Origin: Marivibrio sp040218065
GTDB taxonomy: Bacteria > Pseudomonadota > Alphaproteobacteria > UBA8366 > Aestuariispiraceae
Assembly: GCF_040218065.1 (NCBI RefSeq)
Contig: NZ_JAVJQE010000010.1
Coordinates: 62,001-126,000, forward strand
Direction: 5' to 3'
DNA length: 64,000 bases
Shown: positions 54,401 to 61,349 of the stretch, in pieces
Layout of the letters: every line of letters starts with the position of its first letter
Position numbering within the stretch: position 1 is the stretch's first letter
Program-made: the position numbers and the translations under genes
The notes under the pieces: model-generated
Databases searched by the model: none
What the model saw: the letters and a program-made list of their open reading frames with translations, nothing else
Told to the model about the DNA's origin: nothing

Positions 54401-54415
54401 GTGGCTCTGACTCAT
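51401..54415 (-). CDS. soxA: Sarcosine oxidase alpha subunit
   Basis: A 1004-aa protein. The N-terminal 90 residues resemble a ferredoxin-like domain (FTWNGARYMGHPGDTLASAL), followed by an NAD/FAD-binding Rossmann loop IAGGGPAGLAAALAAG near residue 172. The C-terminal 400 residues are GcvT-like THF-binding, with CGLLDASTLGKIDIQGPDA and MTTTTGGAARVMGWLEEW. It carries the NAD site and the THF site of the heterotetramer. ATG overlaps the soxD stop by four bases, and soxG overlaps its end. Confidence 0.95.
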   Translation of the reverse strand: MSQSHRIEGKGRIDRSRTLSFTWNGARYMGHPGDTLASALLANGVRLVGRSFKYHRPRGIMTAGSEEPNAVVQLEEGARTEPNTRATVTELYEGLTARPQNCWPSVEFDIGAINSKLSRFFPAGFYYKTFMWPRKLWEPVYEKVIRKAAGMGESPMEWDPDSYAQHFEHCDVLIAGGGPAGLAAALAAGRAGARVILADEGPEFGGSLLSDVLEVDGEPADAWIEKTVAELQAMEEVTLLPRTTVTAYYDHNFLTACERVTDHLGPQVDDGVPRQRFWKIRARQTILAQGSIERPLLFADNDRPGVMLASAARTYINRYGVLPGREIVVFTGHDSAYKTALDAKAAGAKVEIVDLRPDPKGPLIDKARAAGIEIHAGCGITGTRGTKALHGCDVAELSEDGKSLKGAPYSLGCDCIAVGGGWNPTVHLFSQARGKLKWDDDKQCFVPHFCQQPTRSVGAGNGTFDLAGCLAEGLAAGAAAAKDAGFGDGAAPEAPAVEIEEEGPARQVWIVPSDKPLGHGKKHFHDHQNDVTAADIHLAAREGYISVEHLKRYTTTGMGTDQGKTSNVNALAVMAEIRGAQIPEVGTTTFRPPYVPTPFGAVTGQNRRALFLQERTTPMHPAHVANGAVFEDVGDWKRPWYFPKDGEDMEEAVQRECRQARETCGLLDASTLGKIDIQGPDAAWFLNMIYTNKWDQLKVGSARYGLMLNEHGMVFDDGVTTRLAEDHFHMTTTTGGAARVMGWLEEWLQTEWPDRRVYCTSVTEQWAVCTITGPNAKALMAELTDDIDVDPATFPFLTFREGTVAGAPARVFRISFTGDLAYEINVPARFGLSVWTTILERGYRHGLVQYGTETMHVLRAEKGFIIAGQDTDGTVTPMDLGMDWIVSKKKDDFLGRRSHFRSDTAREGRKQLVGILTEDPNVVLPEGAHLVEKPGRPPIPMLGHVTSSYRSPNVGRSIAMGLIKDGRNRIGETLYAPMMDGETVHRVTLCEPVFFDKEGSRTNG

Positions 54416-54774
54416 TTCTGCTCTCCGCCCTCAGCGGTCTGACCGGCGGTCTTGGCCGTCTCGTACTGCGCGCGCGTCGTGAGGCCGTCCCAGTCTTCCG
54501 GGACCCACGGCTTCTCTTCGCCCATTGTGTAGACGTCCCAGAAGACGTCGGTCACCGTGTGGCGCACGGCGTTGAACCACTTGCCGCAGCCGTGGCTGTG
54601 GACCCAGCGCTCGAAATGCACGCCCTTGGGGTTGTCGCGGACGTAGATGTAGGCGCCCCACTCCTCGTCGGAGAGCTTGGCGGGGTCTTCCGGCCGGGCG
54701 ATGTGGGCCTGGCCGCCGGCGGAGAATTCGATCTGCTCGCGCTCGCCGCACCAGGGGCATGTGATCATCAGCAT
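54412..54774 (-). CDS. soxD: Sarcosine oxidase delta subunit
   Basis: A 120-aa small subunit with ITCPWCGEREQIEFS (Cys6, Cys9) and HSHGCGKWFNAVRHTVTD, the zinc-binding ligands of the family. It overlaps soxA by four bases. The order B-D-A-G is the standard one. The C-terminal 20 residues are variable. Confidence 0.95.
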   Translation of the reverse strand: MLMITCPWCGEREQIEFSAGGQAHIARPEDPAKLSDEEWGAYIYVRDNPKGVHFERWVHSHGCGKWFNAVRHTVTDVFWDVYTMGEEKPWVPEDWDGLTTRAQYETAKTAGQTAEGGEQK

Positions 54775-54790
54775 CGAAAATTCCTCCCGG

Positions 54791-56035
54791 TCAGTGCGCG
54801 ACGGCGGCGGCGGCCGCTTCGTCGATCAGCGCGCCGGTGTAGAAGCGGTCCATCGAGAAGGGGGCGGCGATGGGATGCATCTCGCCCTTGGCGATGGAGT
54901 GCGCGAAGACGTGGCCCGAGCCCGGCGTCGCCTTGAAGCCGCCGGTGCCCCAGCCGCAGTTGAAATAGAGGTTCTCCACCGGCGTCTTGGTGATGATCGG
55001 CGAGCGGTCGACGGTCACGTCGGTGATGCCGCCCCATTGGCGCATCATCCGCACGCGGCTGAAGATCGGGTAGAGCTCCACCACCGGGCCGGCGACATGC
55101 TCGATCTGATCGAAGCTGCCGCGCTGGGAGTAACTGACATACGGGTCGCCGGAGCCGCCGATCACCAACTCCCCCTTGTCGGACTGGCTGATATAGGCGT
55201 GGATCGCGTTCGACATGATGACGCAGTCGATCACCGGCTTCAGCGGCTCGGACACGAAGGCCTGCAGCGGGAAGCTCTCCAGCGGCATGCGGAAGCCCGC
55301 CATCTCGGCCATCACCGAGGTGTGGCCGGCGGTCACGACGCCGACCTTCTTGGCGCCGATATAGCCGCGGCTGGTCTCGACGCCCTTCACGACGCCGCCC
55401 TCGACCTTGAAGCCGGTCACCTCGCAGTTCTGGATGACGTCGACGCCCATCGCGTCGATCGCGCGGGCGTAGCCCCAGGCGACCGCGTCATGGCGGGCCG
55501 TGCCGCCGCGGCGCTGCAGGAGCGCGCCCATCACCGGATAGCGGCACTCCAGATTGATGAAGGGGACCATCTCCTTCACCTGCGCGGGGGAGATGAACTC
55601 GCTGTCGATGCCGTTCAGCTTGATGGCGTGGCCGCGCCGGCCGATCTCCTGCATGTCGTGGACGTTGTGCGCCAGATGCAACAGGCCGCGCTGGGAGAAC
55701 ATCACATTGTAGTTCAAATCCTGGCTCATGGTCTCCCAGAGCTTGACCGCGTGATCGTAGAGCGCGGCCGATTCGTCCCACAGATAGTTGGAGCGCACGA
55801 TGGTCGTGTTGCGGCCGGTGTTGCCGCCGCCGAGCCAGCCCTTCTCGATCACGGCCACGTTGGTGATCCCGCACTCTTTGGCGAGATAGTAGGCCGTCGC
55901 CAGCCCGTGACCGCCGCCGCCGACGATGATCACGTCGTATTCCGGCTTAGGATCGGGGCTGCGCCAGGCCTTCTGCCAGTTTTCGTGATAGCTGAGCGCG
56001 TTGCGGATCAGCGAGAAGATCGAGTATTTCGTCAT
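54791..56035 (-). CDS. soxB: Sarcosine oxidase beta subunit
   Basis: The 414-aa FAD-dependent subunit has VIIVGGGGHGLATAYYLAKE at residues about 35-54, then VAVIEKGWLGGGNTGRNTTI, which includes the site of covalent flavin (GGGNTGRN), and late NCGWGTGGFKATPGSG. It oxidises sarcosine with FAD/FMN. ATG at 56035 fits the family N-terminus TKYSIFSLIRNALSY; longer frames upstream have random composition. It heads the operon and faces the GlxA-type regulator across a 517-base gap. Confidence 0.95.
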   Translation of the reverse strand: MTKYSIFSLIRNALSYHENWQKAWRSPDPKPEYDVIIVGGGGHGLATAYYLAKECGITNVAVIEKGWLGGGNTGRNTTIVRSNYLWDESAALYDHAVKLWETMSQDLNYNVMFSQRGLLHLAHNVHDMQEIGRRGHAIKLNGIDSEFISPAQVKEMVPFINLECRYPVMGALLQRRGGTARHDAVAWGYARAIDAMGVDVIQNCEVTGFKVEGGVVKGVETSRGYIGAKKVGVVTAGHTSVMAEMAGFRMPLESFPLQAFVSEPLKPVIDCVIMSNAIHAYISQSDKGELVIGGSGDPYVSYSQRGSFDQIEHVAGPVVELYPIFSRVRMMRQWGGITDVTVDRSPIITKTPVENLYFNCGWGTGGFKATPGSGHVFAHSIAKGEMHPIAAPFSMDRFYTGALIDEAAAAAVAH

Positions 56036-56552
56036 CGCGAGAGCGCCACCTGTCGGTCGGGCGCGCCGGTCGGCGGAAGCGTCTCCGCAATTCAGTCGAT
56101 CGGCGGCGCCGGAGCGGGGCGGGACGCGCGGGCGCGCCCCTCCCATCGGAGCGCGCGTTATAGGACGGGCCGGCCGCTGCGCCTTTATGCGCGGCGACAG
56201 ATACTCTATCCAGCGCGACATTCGCCCATGTCGCGTCGGCGAGAAGATCAGAAAGAAATCCGCGGGAATCTTGGGGATAGGACCTGTCGCGTCTGCGCAA
56301 GCGACCGCAGAGGCACGCGCCCGGCCGCCGCATTTGAAGCGTTTGACAAAGGCGCACGCCCGTCGCATAGAGCCGTGTCGCTTCACGGCTAAAGGCGGCG
56401 TGGCGGCGGGGAGGCGTTTAGGCTAACCTCGTCAAGGGGATAGATCGATCAACGACGCCCCGGCCATGTCGCGACCTGACAAAAAGCGACCGGCTTGGTC
56501 TGACTGGCGGACGGCGTTCCGTCAGGTCTAGTGGACGGCGGGGTTGGTCGGT
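56036..56552. promoter_or_regulatory. Divergent control region between soxB and the GlxA-type regulator
   Basis: No convincing gene fits in these 517 bases. An inverted repeat GACCTGAC (56473-56480) and GTCAGGTC (56521-56528) lies 25-80 bases before the regulator ATG, separated by 40 bases. A palindrome GTCGCGAC sits at 56468-56475. These are candidate operator sites for autoregulation or for sox induction. Bases 56380-56460 contain no other recognisable signal. Confidence 0.4.
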
Positions 56553-57599
56553 ATGGTCGAACGGATGTTCAAGAGCGTCGGCGGCGGTCCGGACCGTCTG
56601 ACGTTGGTTCTCATTCCCAATTTCTCGATGATCGCCTTCACCAGCGTGGTGGAGCCTTTGCGGCTCGCCAACTATGTGAGCGGCAAGACGCTATATGAGT
56701 GGGAGATCGCCAGCCGCGACGGCCAGTCGGTGGTCGCCTCCAACGGCATCTCGATCGCGGCGACCAAATCGGTGGCAGACTACGATCGGACGCCGCCCAA
56801 CGTCATCCTGTGCTCCGGCGTCGACGCGCACGTCTACAAGGACAACGCCGTGTTCGGCTGGCTGCGTCGCTGGGCGCGCGAGGGCGCGCATATCGGCGCG
56901 ATCTGCACCGGGGCGCATGTGCTGGCGCACGCCGGCCTGCTGACCGGCTATCGCTGCACCTTGCATTGGGAGAATCTCGACAGCTTCCTGGAGGAGTTCC
57001 CCGATCTCGACGTGCGCGCCGAACTCTACGAGATCGACCGCGACCGGTTCACCTGCGCGGGCGGCGTCGCCGCGCTCGACATGATGTTGAGCGAGATCGG
57101 CGCGGCGCACGGGCCCGAGCTCGCCTCCGCCGTCTCCGAACAGTTCATGCATGAGCGCATGCGCGAGGGCTCCGACGATCAACGCCTGCCGCTGCAGGCG
57201 CGCCTGCGCATCAGCCATCCCAAGCTGATCCGCGCCATCGCCGAGATGGAGAAGAATACGGAGGAAGCCCTCTCGCGCGACGACATCGCCGAGCGCGTGG
57301 GCCTGTCGCGCCGGCAGTTGGAGCGGCTGTTCCGCCGCTACCTGAACACCAGCCCGGCGCGCTATTACCTCAAGCTCCGCCTCAATCGGGCGCGCACGCT
57401 CTTGACCCAGACGACGATGCCGGTGACCGAGGTCGCCTTCGCCAGCGGCTTCACGTCGGCCTCGCACTTCTCGAAATGCTATCGCGACATGTTCGGCCGC
57501 ACCCCGCGCGCCGAGCGCCGCGGCCCCGGCGTCAGCCCGGAAGTCCGCGCCGCCGGCGAGGCCGACGTCTATGGCGACGTCGCGGAGGAGGCGGAGTAG
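56553..57599 (+). CDS. GlxA/GbdR-type AraC-family regulator with GATase1-like domain
   Basis: A 348-aa regulator. Residues 1-190 form a DJ-1/GATase1-like domain: LTLVLIPNFSMIAFTSVVEPLRLANY and IGAICTGAHVLAHAGLL, with a nucleophile-like Cys. Residues from about 225 carry the AraC DNA-binding region with two HTH helices, DDIAERVGLSRRQLERLFRRY and VTEVAFASGFTSASHFSKCYRDMFG. Members such as GbdR and SouR sense glycine betaine derivatives or sarcosine and turn on the sox genes. The divergent soxBDAG operon is the obvious target, but this is inference. ATG at 56553; TTG at 56544 or ATG at 56565 are alternatives. Confidence 0.85.
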   Translation: MVERMFKSVGGGPDRLTLVLIPNFSMIAFTSVVEPLRLANYVSGKTLYEWEIASRDGQSVVASNGISIAATKSVADYDRTPPNVILCSGVDAHVYKDNAVFGWLRRWAREGAHIGAICTGAHVLAHAGLLTGYRCTLHWENLDSFLEEFPDLDVRAELYEIDRDRFTCAGGVAALDMMLSEIGAAHGPELASAVSEQFMHERMREGSDDQRLPLQARLRISHPKLIRAIAEMEKNTEEALSRDDIAERVGLSRRQLERLFRRYLNTSPARYYLKLRLNRARTLLTQTTMPVTEVAFASGFTSASHFSKCYRDMFGRTPRAERRGPGVSPEVRAAGEADVYGDVAEEAE

Positions 57600-57698
57600 G
57601 GGGCGCTTTCGCCCCAGCGGGCGTCCCCGCGAAGGCGGGGACCTTTCTCGATCCGCTCCTCCGCCTCAGCGGGCCTCTTGAGGCCCCGCCTTCGCGGG
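57600..57698. terminator. Hairpin cluster between the regulator and metZ
   Basis: A hairpin GGGGCG-CTTT-CGCCCC spans 57600-57615 directly after the regulator stop. A second, GTCCCCGC-GAAG-GCGGGGAC, spans 57623-57642. A third, CCCGC-CTTC-GCGGG at 57685-57698, is the exact reverse complement of the core of the second (57626-57639). They may end both convergent transcripts and also resemble a genome-wide short repeat. No T tract is present. Confidence 0.55.
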
Positions 57699-57738
57699 AG
57701 CGCAAGCCGCGCAAACGCGCCCGCGCAGGCCAGCCCCG

Positions 57739-58977
57739 TCACCCCAACGCCCGATCCAGATCCGCGATCAGATCCTCCGCCGTCTCCAGCCCGACCGAGA
57801 GGCGGATCACCCCGTCGGTGATGCCGAGGCGCGCGCGTTCTTCAGGGGCGAGGCGCTGGTGCGTCGTGGTGGCGGGATGGGTGACGAGGCACTTGGCGTC
57901 GCCCAGATTGTTCGAGATGTCGATCAGGCGCAGCCGGTTGAGCGCGCGGAAGGCGGCCTCTTTTCCCCCTGCGACCTCGAACGTGACGAGCGTCCCGAAA
58001 CCCGACATCTGATGGCGCGCCAGATCGTGCTGCGGGAAGCTTTTCAGCCCCGGATGCCAGACCCGCGTCACCCCGCGCCCCCGCGTCTCCAGGAAACGGG
58101 CGATGCGCATGGCGCTTTCGCATTGCCGCTCGACCCTGAGCGGCAGCGTCTCCAGCCCCTTCAGCAGCACCCAGGCGTTGAAGGGCGACAAGGCCGGGCC
58201 GGTGTGCCGATAGAAGGGGGTGAAGGTCTCCTCGATGAAACTCTTCGAGCCGAGCACCGCGCCGCCCAGGCAGCGGCCCTGGCCGTCGATATGCTTGGTC
58301 GCGGAATAGACGACGACGTCCGCGCCCAGCGTCAGCGGGCGCTGCAGCAGCGGGGTCGCGAAGACGTTGTCGACGACGACGCAGGCCCCCACCGCATGCG
58401 CCATCTCGGCTACGGCCGGCAGGTCGACCAGCTCCAGCATCGGGTTCGACGGCGTCTCCAGGAAGACCGCCTTCGCGCCCTTCGCCAGCGCCGCGCGCCA
58501 GGCCTCCAGATCCGCGCCGTCGACCAGCTCGCAGGTCACGCCGAAGCGCGGCAGGATTTCCGAGACGACGACCCGGCAGCTGCCGAACAGCGCCCGCGTG
58601 GCGACCAGCCGGTCGCCGGCGGAGAGCTGGCAGGCGAGCGCGGCGAAGACGGCCGCCATTCCGCTGGCCGTCGCGCGGCAGGCTTGCGCCCCCTCCAGCT
58701 GGGCGAGGCGCTCCTGCAGGATCGAGACGGTCGGATTGCCGTAGCGCGAATAGATATAGGCGTCGTTCTCGCCCTTGAAGGCGGCCTCCGCCTGCTCGGC
58801 CGTCTCATAGACGTAGCCGGAGGTGAGGGCGAGCGGCTCCGCCGTCTCGCGGTGCGGCCCGCGCGCGTAGCCGCCGCGCACCAGCAGGGTGTCGCGGCTC
58901 CAGCTCTCAGGATCCCGGCCCTCGGCGCCCCGTCCCTCCGGACCGTCGCCCGGTTCCAACTCGACGCTGTCGGTCAT
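57739..58977 (-). CDS. metZ: O-succinylhomoserine sulfhydrylase MetZ
   Basis: The 412-aa PLP enzyme of the Cys/Met metabolism family. Diagnostic blocks are YSRYGNPTVSILQERLAQLE, ATASGMAAVFAAL, FLETPSNPMLELVDL, VVVDNVFATPLLQRPLTLG and the PLP lysine in YSATKHIDGQGRCLGG. MetZ makes homocysteine from O-succinylhomoserine and sulfide. The N-terminal 30 residues are Glu/Gly rich and may be partly non-native. It is followed 13 bases later on the same strand by the rhodanese gene upstream. Confidence 0.9.
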   Translation of the reverse strand: MTDSVELEPGDGPEGRGAEGRDPESWSRDTLLVRGGYARGPHRETAEPLALTSGYVYETAEQAEAAFKGENDAYIYSRYGNPTVSILQERLAQLEGAQACRATASGMAAVFAALACQLSAGDRLVATRALFGSCRVVVSEILPRFGVTCELVDGADLEAWRAALAKGAKAVFLETPSNPMLELVDLPAVAEMAHAVGACVVVDNVFATPLLQRPLTLGADVVVYSATKHIDGQGRCLGGAVLGSKSFIEETFTPFYRHTGPALSPFNAWVLLKGLETLPLRVERQCESAMRIARFLETRGRGVTRVWHPGLKSFPQHDLARHQMSGFGTLVTFEVAGGKEAAFRALNRLRLIDISNNLGDAKCLVTHPATTTHQRLAPEERARLGITDGVIRLSVGLETAEDLIADLDRALG

Positions 58978-58990
58978 CTCCGCTGCGGCC

Positions 58991-59410
58991 TCACCCCTGA
59001 ATCCAGGGCAGGCCTGCGACCTTCCAGCCGCCGACGACGCCGCGGTGATGGCGCGCGTCCTTGTCGCCCTCGAAGCCCTCGGCGATGTTGTAGCAGCGTG
59101 CGTAGCCGGCCTCCGTCAGCGCGACCGCCGCCGCGCGCGAGCGCACGCCCGACCGGCACAGGAACAAGACCGGCGCCTCCGGATCGGGGGCCGCCTGCTC
59201 GGCCTGGGCCGCGAAGTCGGGGTTGGGGGAGCCGTCGGGGAAGCGTTGCCACTCGATGAACTGCGCCCGCCGGCCGAGCGGGGAGAGGTCCGGCACGCCG
59301 ACATACTGCCACTCCGCCATCGTGCGCACGTCGATCAGAACCGCATTCGGCTCTTTCTCAAGCAGCGCCCACGCCTCGCCCGGGGCCAGATCGCCCGCAT
59401 AATCCGCCAT
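58991..59410 (-). CDS. Rhodanese-like sulfurtransferase domain protein
   Basis: A single-domain 139-aa rhodanese. It shows AVLIDVRTMAEWQYVGVPDL and the persulfide loop LFLCRSGVRSRAAA with its catalytic Cys, and the C-terminal GGWKVAGLPW common to this group. ATG at 59410 is behind a strong GGGAGGTGA site. It lies directly upstream of metZ on the same strand, which suggests a shared sulfur role. An AT-rich TAGAAT-type element just upstream of it (about 59450) may be its promoter. Confidence 0.9.
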   Translation of the reverse strand: MADYAGDLAPGEAWALLEKEPNAVLIDVRTMAEWQYVGVPDLSPLGRRAQFIEWQRFPDGSPNPDFAAQAEQAAPDPEAPVLFLCRSGVRSRAAAVALTEAGYARCYNIAEGFEGDKDARHHRGVVGGWKVAGLPWIQG

Positions 59411-59490
59411 GTCGCTCACCTCCCGATCATAAGGTCGGCAGGGTGGTACGATAATTCTACACAAAAGAAAAGGGAAAAGCCGCGGGCGCG

Positions 59491-59862
59491 TTAGTGGGTC
59501 ACGTTGTGGAGGATCTGAAGCGCTACAATCAGCAGGCCGCCCACCCGGAGCACGGTCATCCACCCGCTGTAGTTCTCCAACGCCTTCTGGTAAGCGCCGT
59601 GGGCGGCGTTGAGCTCCACCCGCCGCATCTCCTCCCCGCCGACGGCGTCCCCTCGACTAATTCGTCGACGTCTCAAGCGGTAGTCGATCAAGAGATAGGT
59701 CTCTCGAATTGTCGGCACTGCGGCCATGGCGAGCCCTACCAAGAGAAGGAGATCCGGCGTCGTGACCTCCAGCTCCGGAAAGAAGGCGGAATCCGACGGG
59801 GCAGGGCCGGCGGCTTCGCCTTGAGCCCCGGCGGCTTCGCCATGGGGGGCGCTCTCCGTCAT
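59491..59862 (-). CDS. Small two-TM protein, last gene of an XRE-regulator operon
   Basis: The 123-aa protein has two hydrophobic spans, about residues 38-58 (TPDLLLLVGLAMAAVPTI) and 104-120 (LRVGGLLIVALQILHNV), joined by a basic region with YRLRRRRI. I do not recognise the family. ATG at 59862 is almost contiguous with the preceding stop (59865); a TTG at 59868 would overlap it as TTGA. Small membrane proteins of this kind occur as effectors or partners in toxin-antitoxin and abortive-infection loci, but no such homology is evident. Confidence 0.6.
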   Translation of the reverse strand: MTESAPHGEAAGAQGEAAGPAPSDSAFFPELEVTTPDLLLLVGLAMAAVPTIRETYLLIDYRLRRRRISRGDAVGGEEMRRVELNAAHGAYQKALENYSGWMTVLRVGGLLIVALQILHNVTH

Positions 59863-59864
59863 GG

Positions 59865-60734
59865 TCAATCATCGTGCGCCAGGGCGCGATTTGCGACGAC
59901 GGGTTGGGTGATGCCCAGCACGACCCCTTCGCCAAACTTCATATCTTCTGCGCTGTATCGCGCGGCGAGGCCCGCCAGGGCGGACTGCAGGATCTCAACA
60001 ACCGTCTCGCCGTGCTCCAGCCGATCCCTGATGATCTCGGCCAGTTTCTCGTCCGGGGGGTGCCCCGAGAAATAATTCGATCCGACCAACGGCGTGAACA
60101 TCCGCATGGAGGCCGGATTATCCTCGACGATCAGATGGTTCCCCGCAATGAGGAAGGTGTCCGGGTCGACGTTCAGACAAACGCTCATCCGTGCGGTCTG
60201 CTTCTCACTGACCTTGCGGCGGGCGAGCTGCGCCCTTCTAAGCGCCATCGCCTCTTTCCAGAAGTTCGGGAGCGTGGTCTCCACCTCCAACGGCACCGCC
60301 TCCTCGGCAGCCGCCATCTCGTGGACCCTGGCCGCGTCCGCCGAGGCCGCCGGGGGAGAGACCGCCGCCTCTTCCTCCGACGGCGTCGCGGACGCCGGCT
60401 CGATCACAAGCGGCACGCCCAAGGCGTCGGCGATGCGGCACAACACCGCCGCGGTAGGCCCGTGGCGACCGCTTCCGCGCTCTATACCGCTGACGGCGGA
60501 TTGCTTGAGGCCCGCCCTCTCCGCAAGTTGCGCCTGCGTGAGGCCGAGCGCTTTGCGCTGCTCCTGGACGCGCCGGCCGACTCGCATGGCGTATGAGGTC
60601 GTCGGCGCGGCGGCGGCGATCTCAGGCTGCTCTGCTTCGAGCCGTTGCAGGACGGTCTCGAAAGACGTCGACAGCTTGTGGTCCGCGCCGAAATTCCAGC
60701 GCTTGGTCATCCAGCCTTCAGGCTTCGAACTCAT
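59865..60734 (-). CDS. XRE-family HTH regulator with unknown C-terminal domain
   Basis: A 289-aa protein. Residues 53-110 are a Cro/C1-type helix-turn-helix: VQEQRKALGLTQAQLAERAG, LKQSAVSGIERGSGRHGPTA. The N-terminal 50 residues contain GWMTKRWNFGADHK, and the C-terminal 170 residues are unlike known regulators (SVCLNVDPDTFLIAGNHLIV at about 200). It could be an antitoxin or an operon autoregulator. ATG follows AGGAGCACCCC at 60734. It stands between the unknown 155-aa protein and the two-TM protein. Confidence 0.7.
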   Translation of the reverse strand: MSSKPEGWMTKRWNFGADHKLSTSFETVLQRLEAEQPEIAAAAPTTSYAMRVGRRVQEQRKALGLTQAQLAERAGLKQSAVSGIERGSGRHGPTAAVLCRIADALGVPLVIEPASATPSEEEAAVSPPAASADAARVHEMAAAEEAVPLEVETTLPNFWKEAMALRRAQLARRKVSEKQTARMSVCLNVDPDTFLIAGNHLIVEDNPASMRMFTPLVGSNYFSGHPPDEKLAEIIRDRLEHGETVVEILQSALAGLAARYSAEDMKFGEGVVLGITQPVVANRALAHDD

Positions 60735-60774
60735 GGGGTGCTCCTCAGTAACCAAAGGAACGCGCCTTGCGCGC

Positions 60775-61242
60775 TTAGCCGTCCAGAGACGCCTCAAGCG
60801 CCGCAAGTCGCGGTTCGATAACGTCGCAAAGCAGGTCGACGCCGGAGACGGCGTCTTCATCCAGCCCGACATGAAGAACCAGGACCGTCATGACCGGGGC
60901 GTCGTCCTCGCCGCCGGGCAGCAGCGTCCAGACGACCTCGAGGTCGTCCATGCGCCATTTGTACAGCGGCGCGCCGCCGGTGACGGCGTGGCTCCAACAC
61001 CAGAAGCTTCTGCGGTTCTCCATCGGATCAGGAGACGGCCTCTCCTTCGGAACATTGATCCTCAACTCCCTCCAGACCAGGTCTAGAAGCGGCGCGGCCG
61101 AAACCCGAGAGGGCGAGCGCGCCGCTTCGTTCAACCGCATCAGGACGGAGATGTACTGCGCCCCGACCGACGCGTCTTCCGGCCCCGTCTCGGACGATGA
61201 CGCCGAGTCCGGACCATAGAACAGAAACTTCCACAGCGTCAT
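60775..61242 (-). CDS. Unknown 155-aa protein, first gene of XRE operon
   Basis: I do not recognise this 155-aa protein. It is acidic with ISVLMRLNEAARSPS, a Trp-rich SFWCWSH segment, and VVWTLLPGGEDDAPVMTVLV. There is no membrane span. ATG at 61242 lacks a clear ribosome site and has AT-rich ATTATATC directly before it, so a leaderless transcript is possible; a start downstream cannot be excluded. Its neighbour on the right is the DNA methyltransferase, 107 bases away. Confidence 0.5.
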   Translation of the reverse strand: MTLWKFLFYGPDSASSSETGPEDASVGAQYISVLMRLNEAARSPSRVSAAPLLDLVWRELRINVPKERPSPDPMENRRSFWCWSHAVTGGAPLYKWRMDDLEVVWTLLPGGEDDAPVMTVLVLHVGLDEDAVSGVDLLCDVIEPRLAALEASLDG

Positions 61243-61349
61243 GATATAATGAACTCGCTATATTTATCAACCATGTCAGGAATTTCCCCCATTTGAACAC
61301 TTTTCAGGAGAATTTTAGAGTGTGCGCAATTCATCGAACTCGCCGGCCG
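61243..61349 (-). promoter_or_regulatory. AT-rich promoter-like gap before the XRE operon
   Basis: The 107-base gap is markedly AT-rich for this genome. On the minus strand a TTGATA (61270-61265) is followed after about sixteen bases by TATATC directly in front of the 61242 ATG. This could be a promoter for a leaderless message, or the real start may lie downstream. No hairpin of note was seen. Confidence 0.3.

Noticed and set aside
51167..54442. Very long open frame on the plus strand opposite soxA
   Set aside because: It is the antisense shadow of soxA in GC-rich DNA; the sequence is full of Arg, His and Ala and has no domain, while soxA fits its family over its whole length.
57859..59259. 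Long plus-strand frame opposite metZ and the rhodanese
   Set aside because: Arg/Gln-rich antisense shadow; both minus-strand genes have clear motifs.
59491..61242. SecB-type toxin-antitoxin-chaperone triad
   Set aside because: Neither the 155-aa protein nor the two-TM protein shows SecB or known toxin motifs; only the XRE regulator is recognisable.
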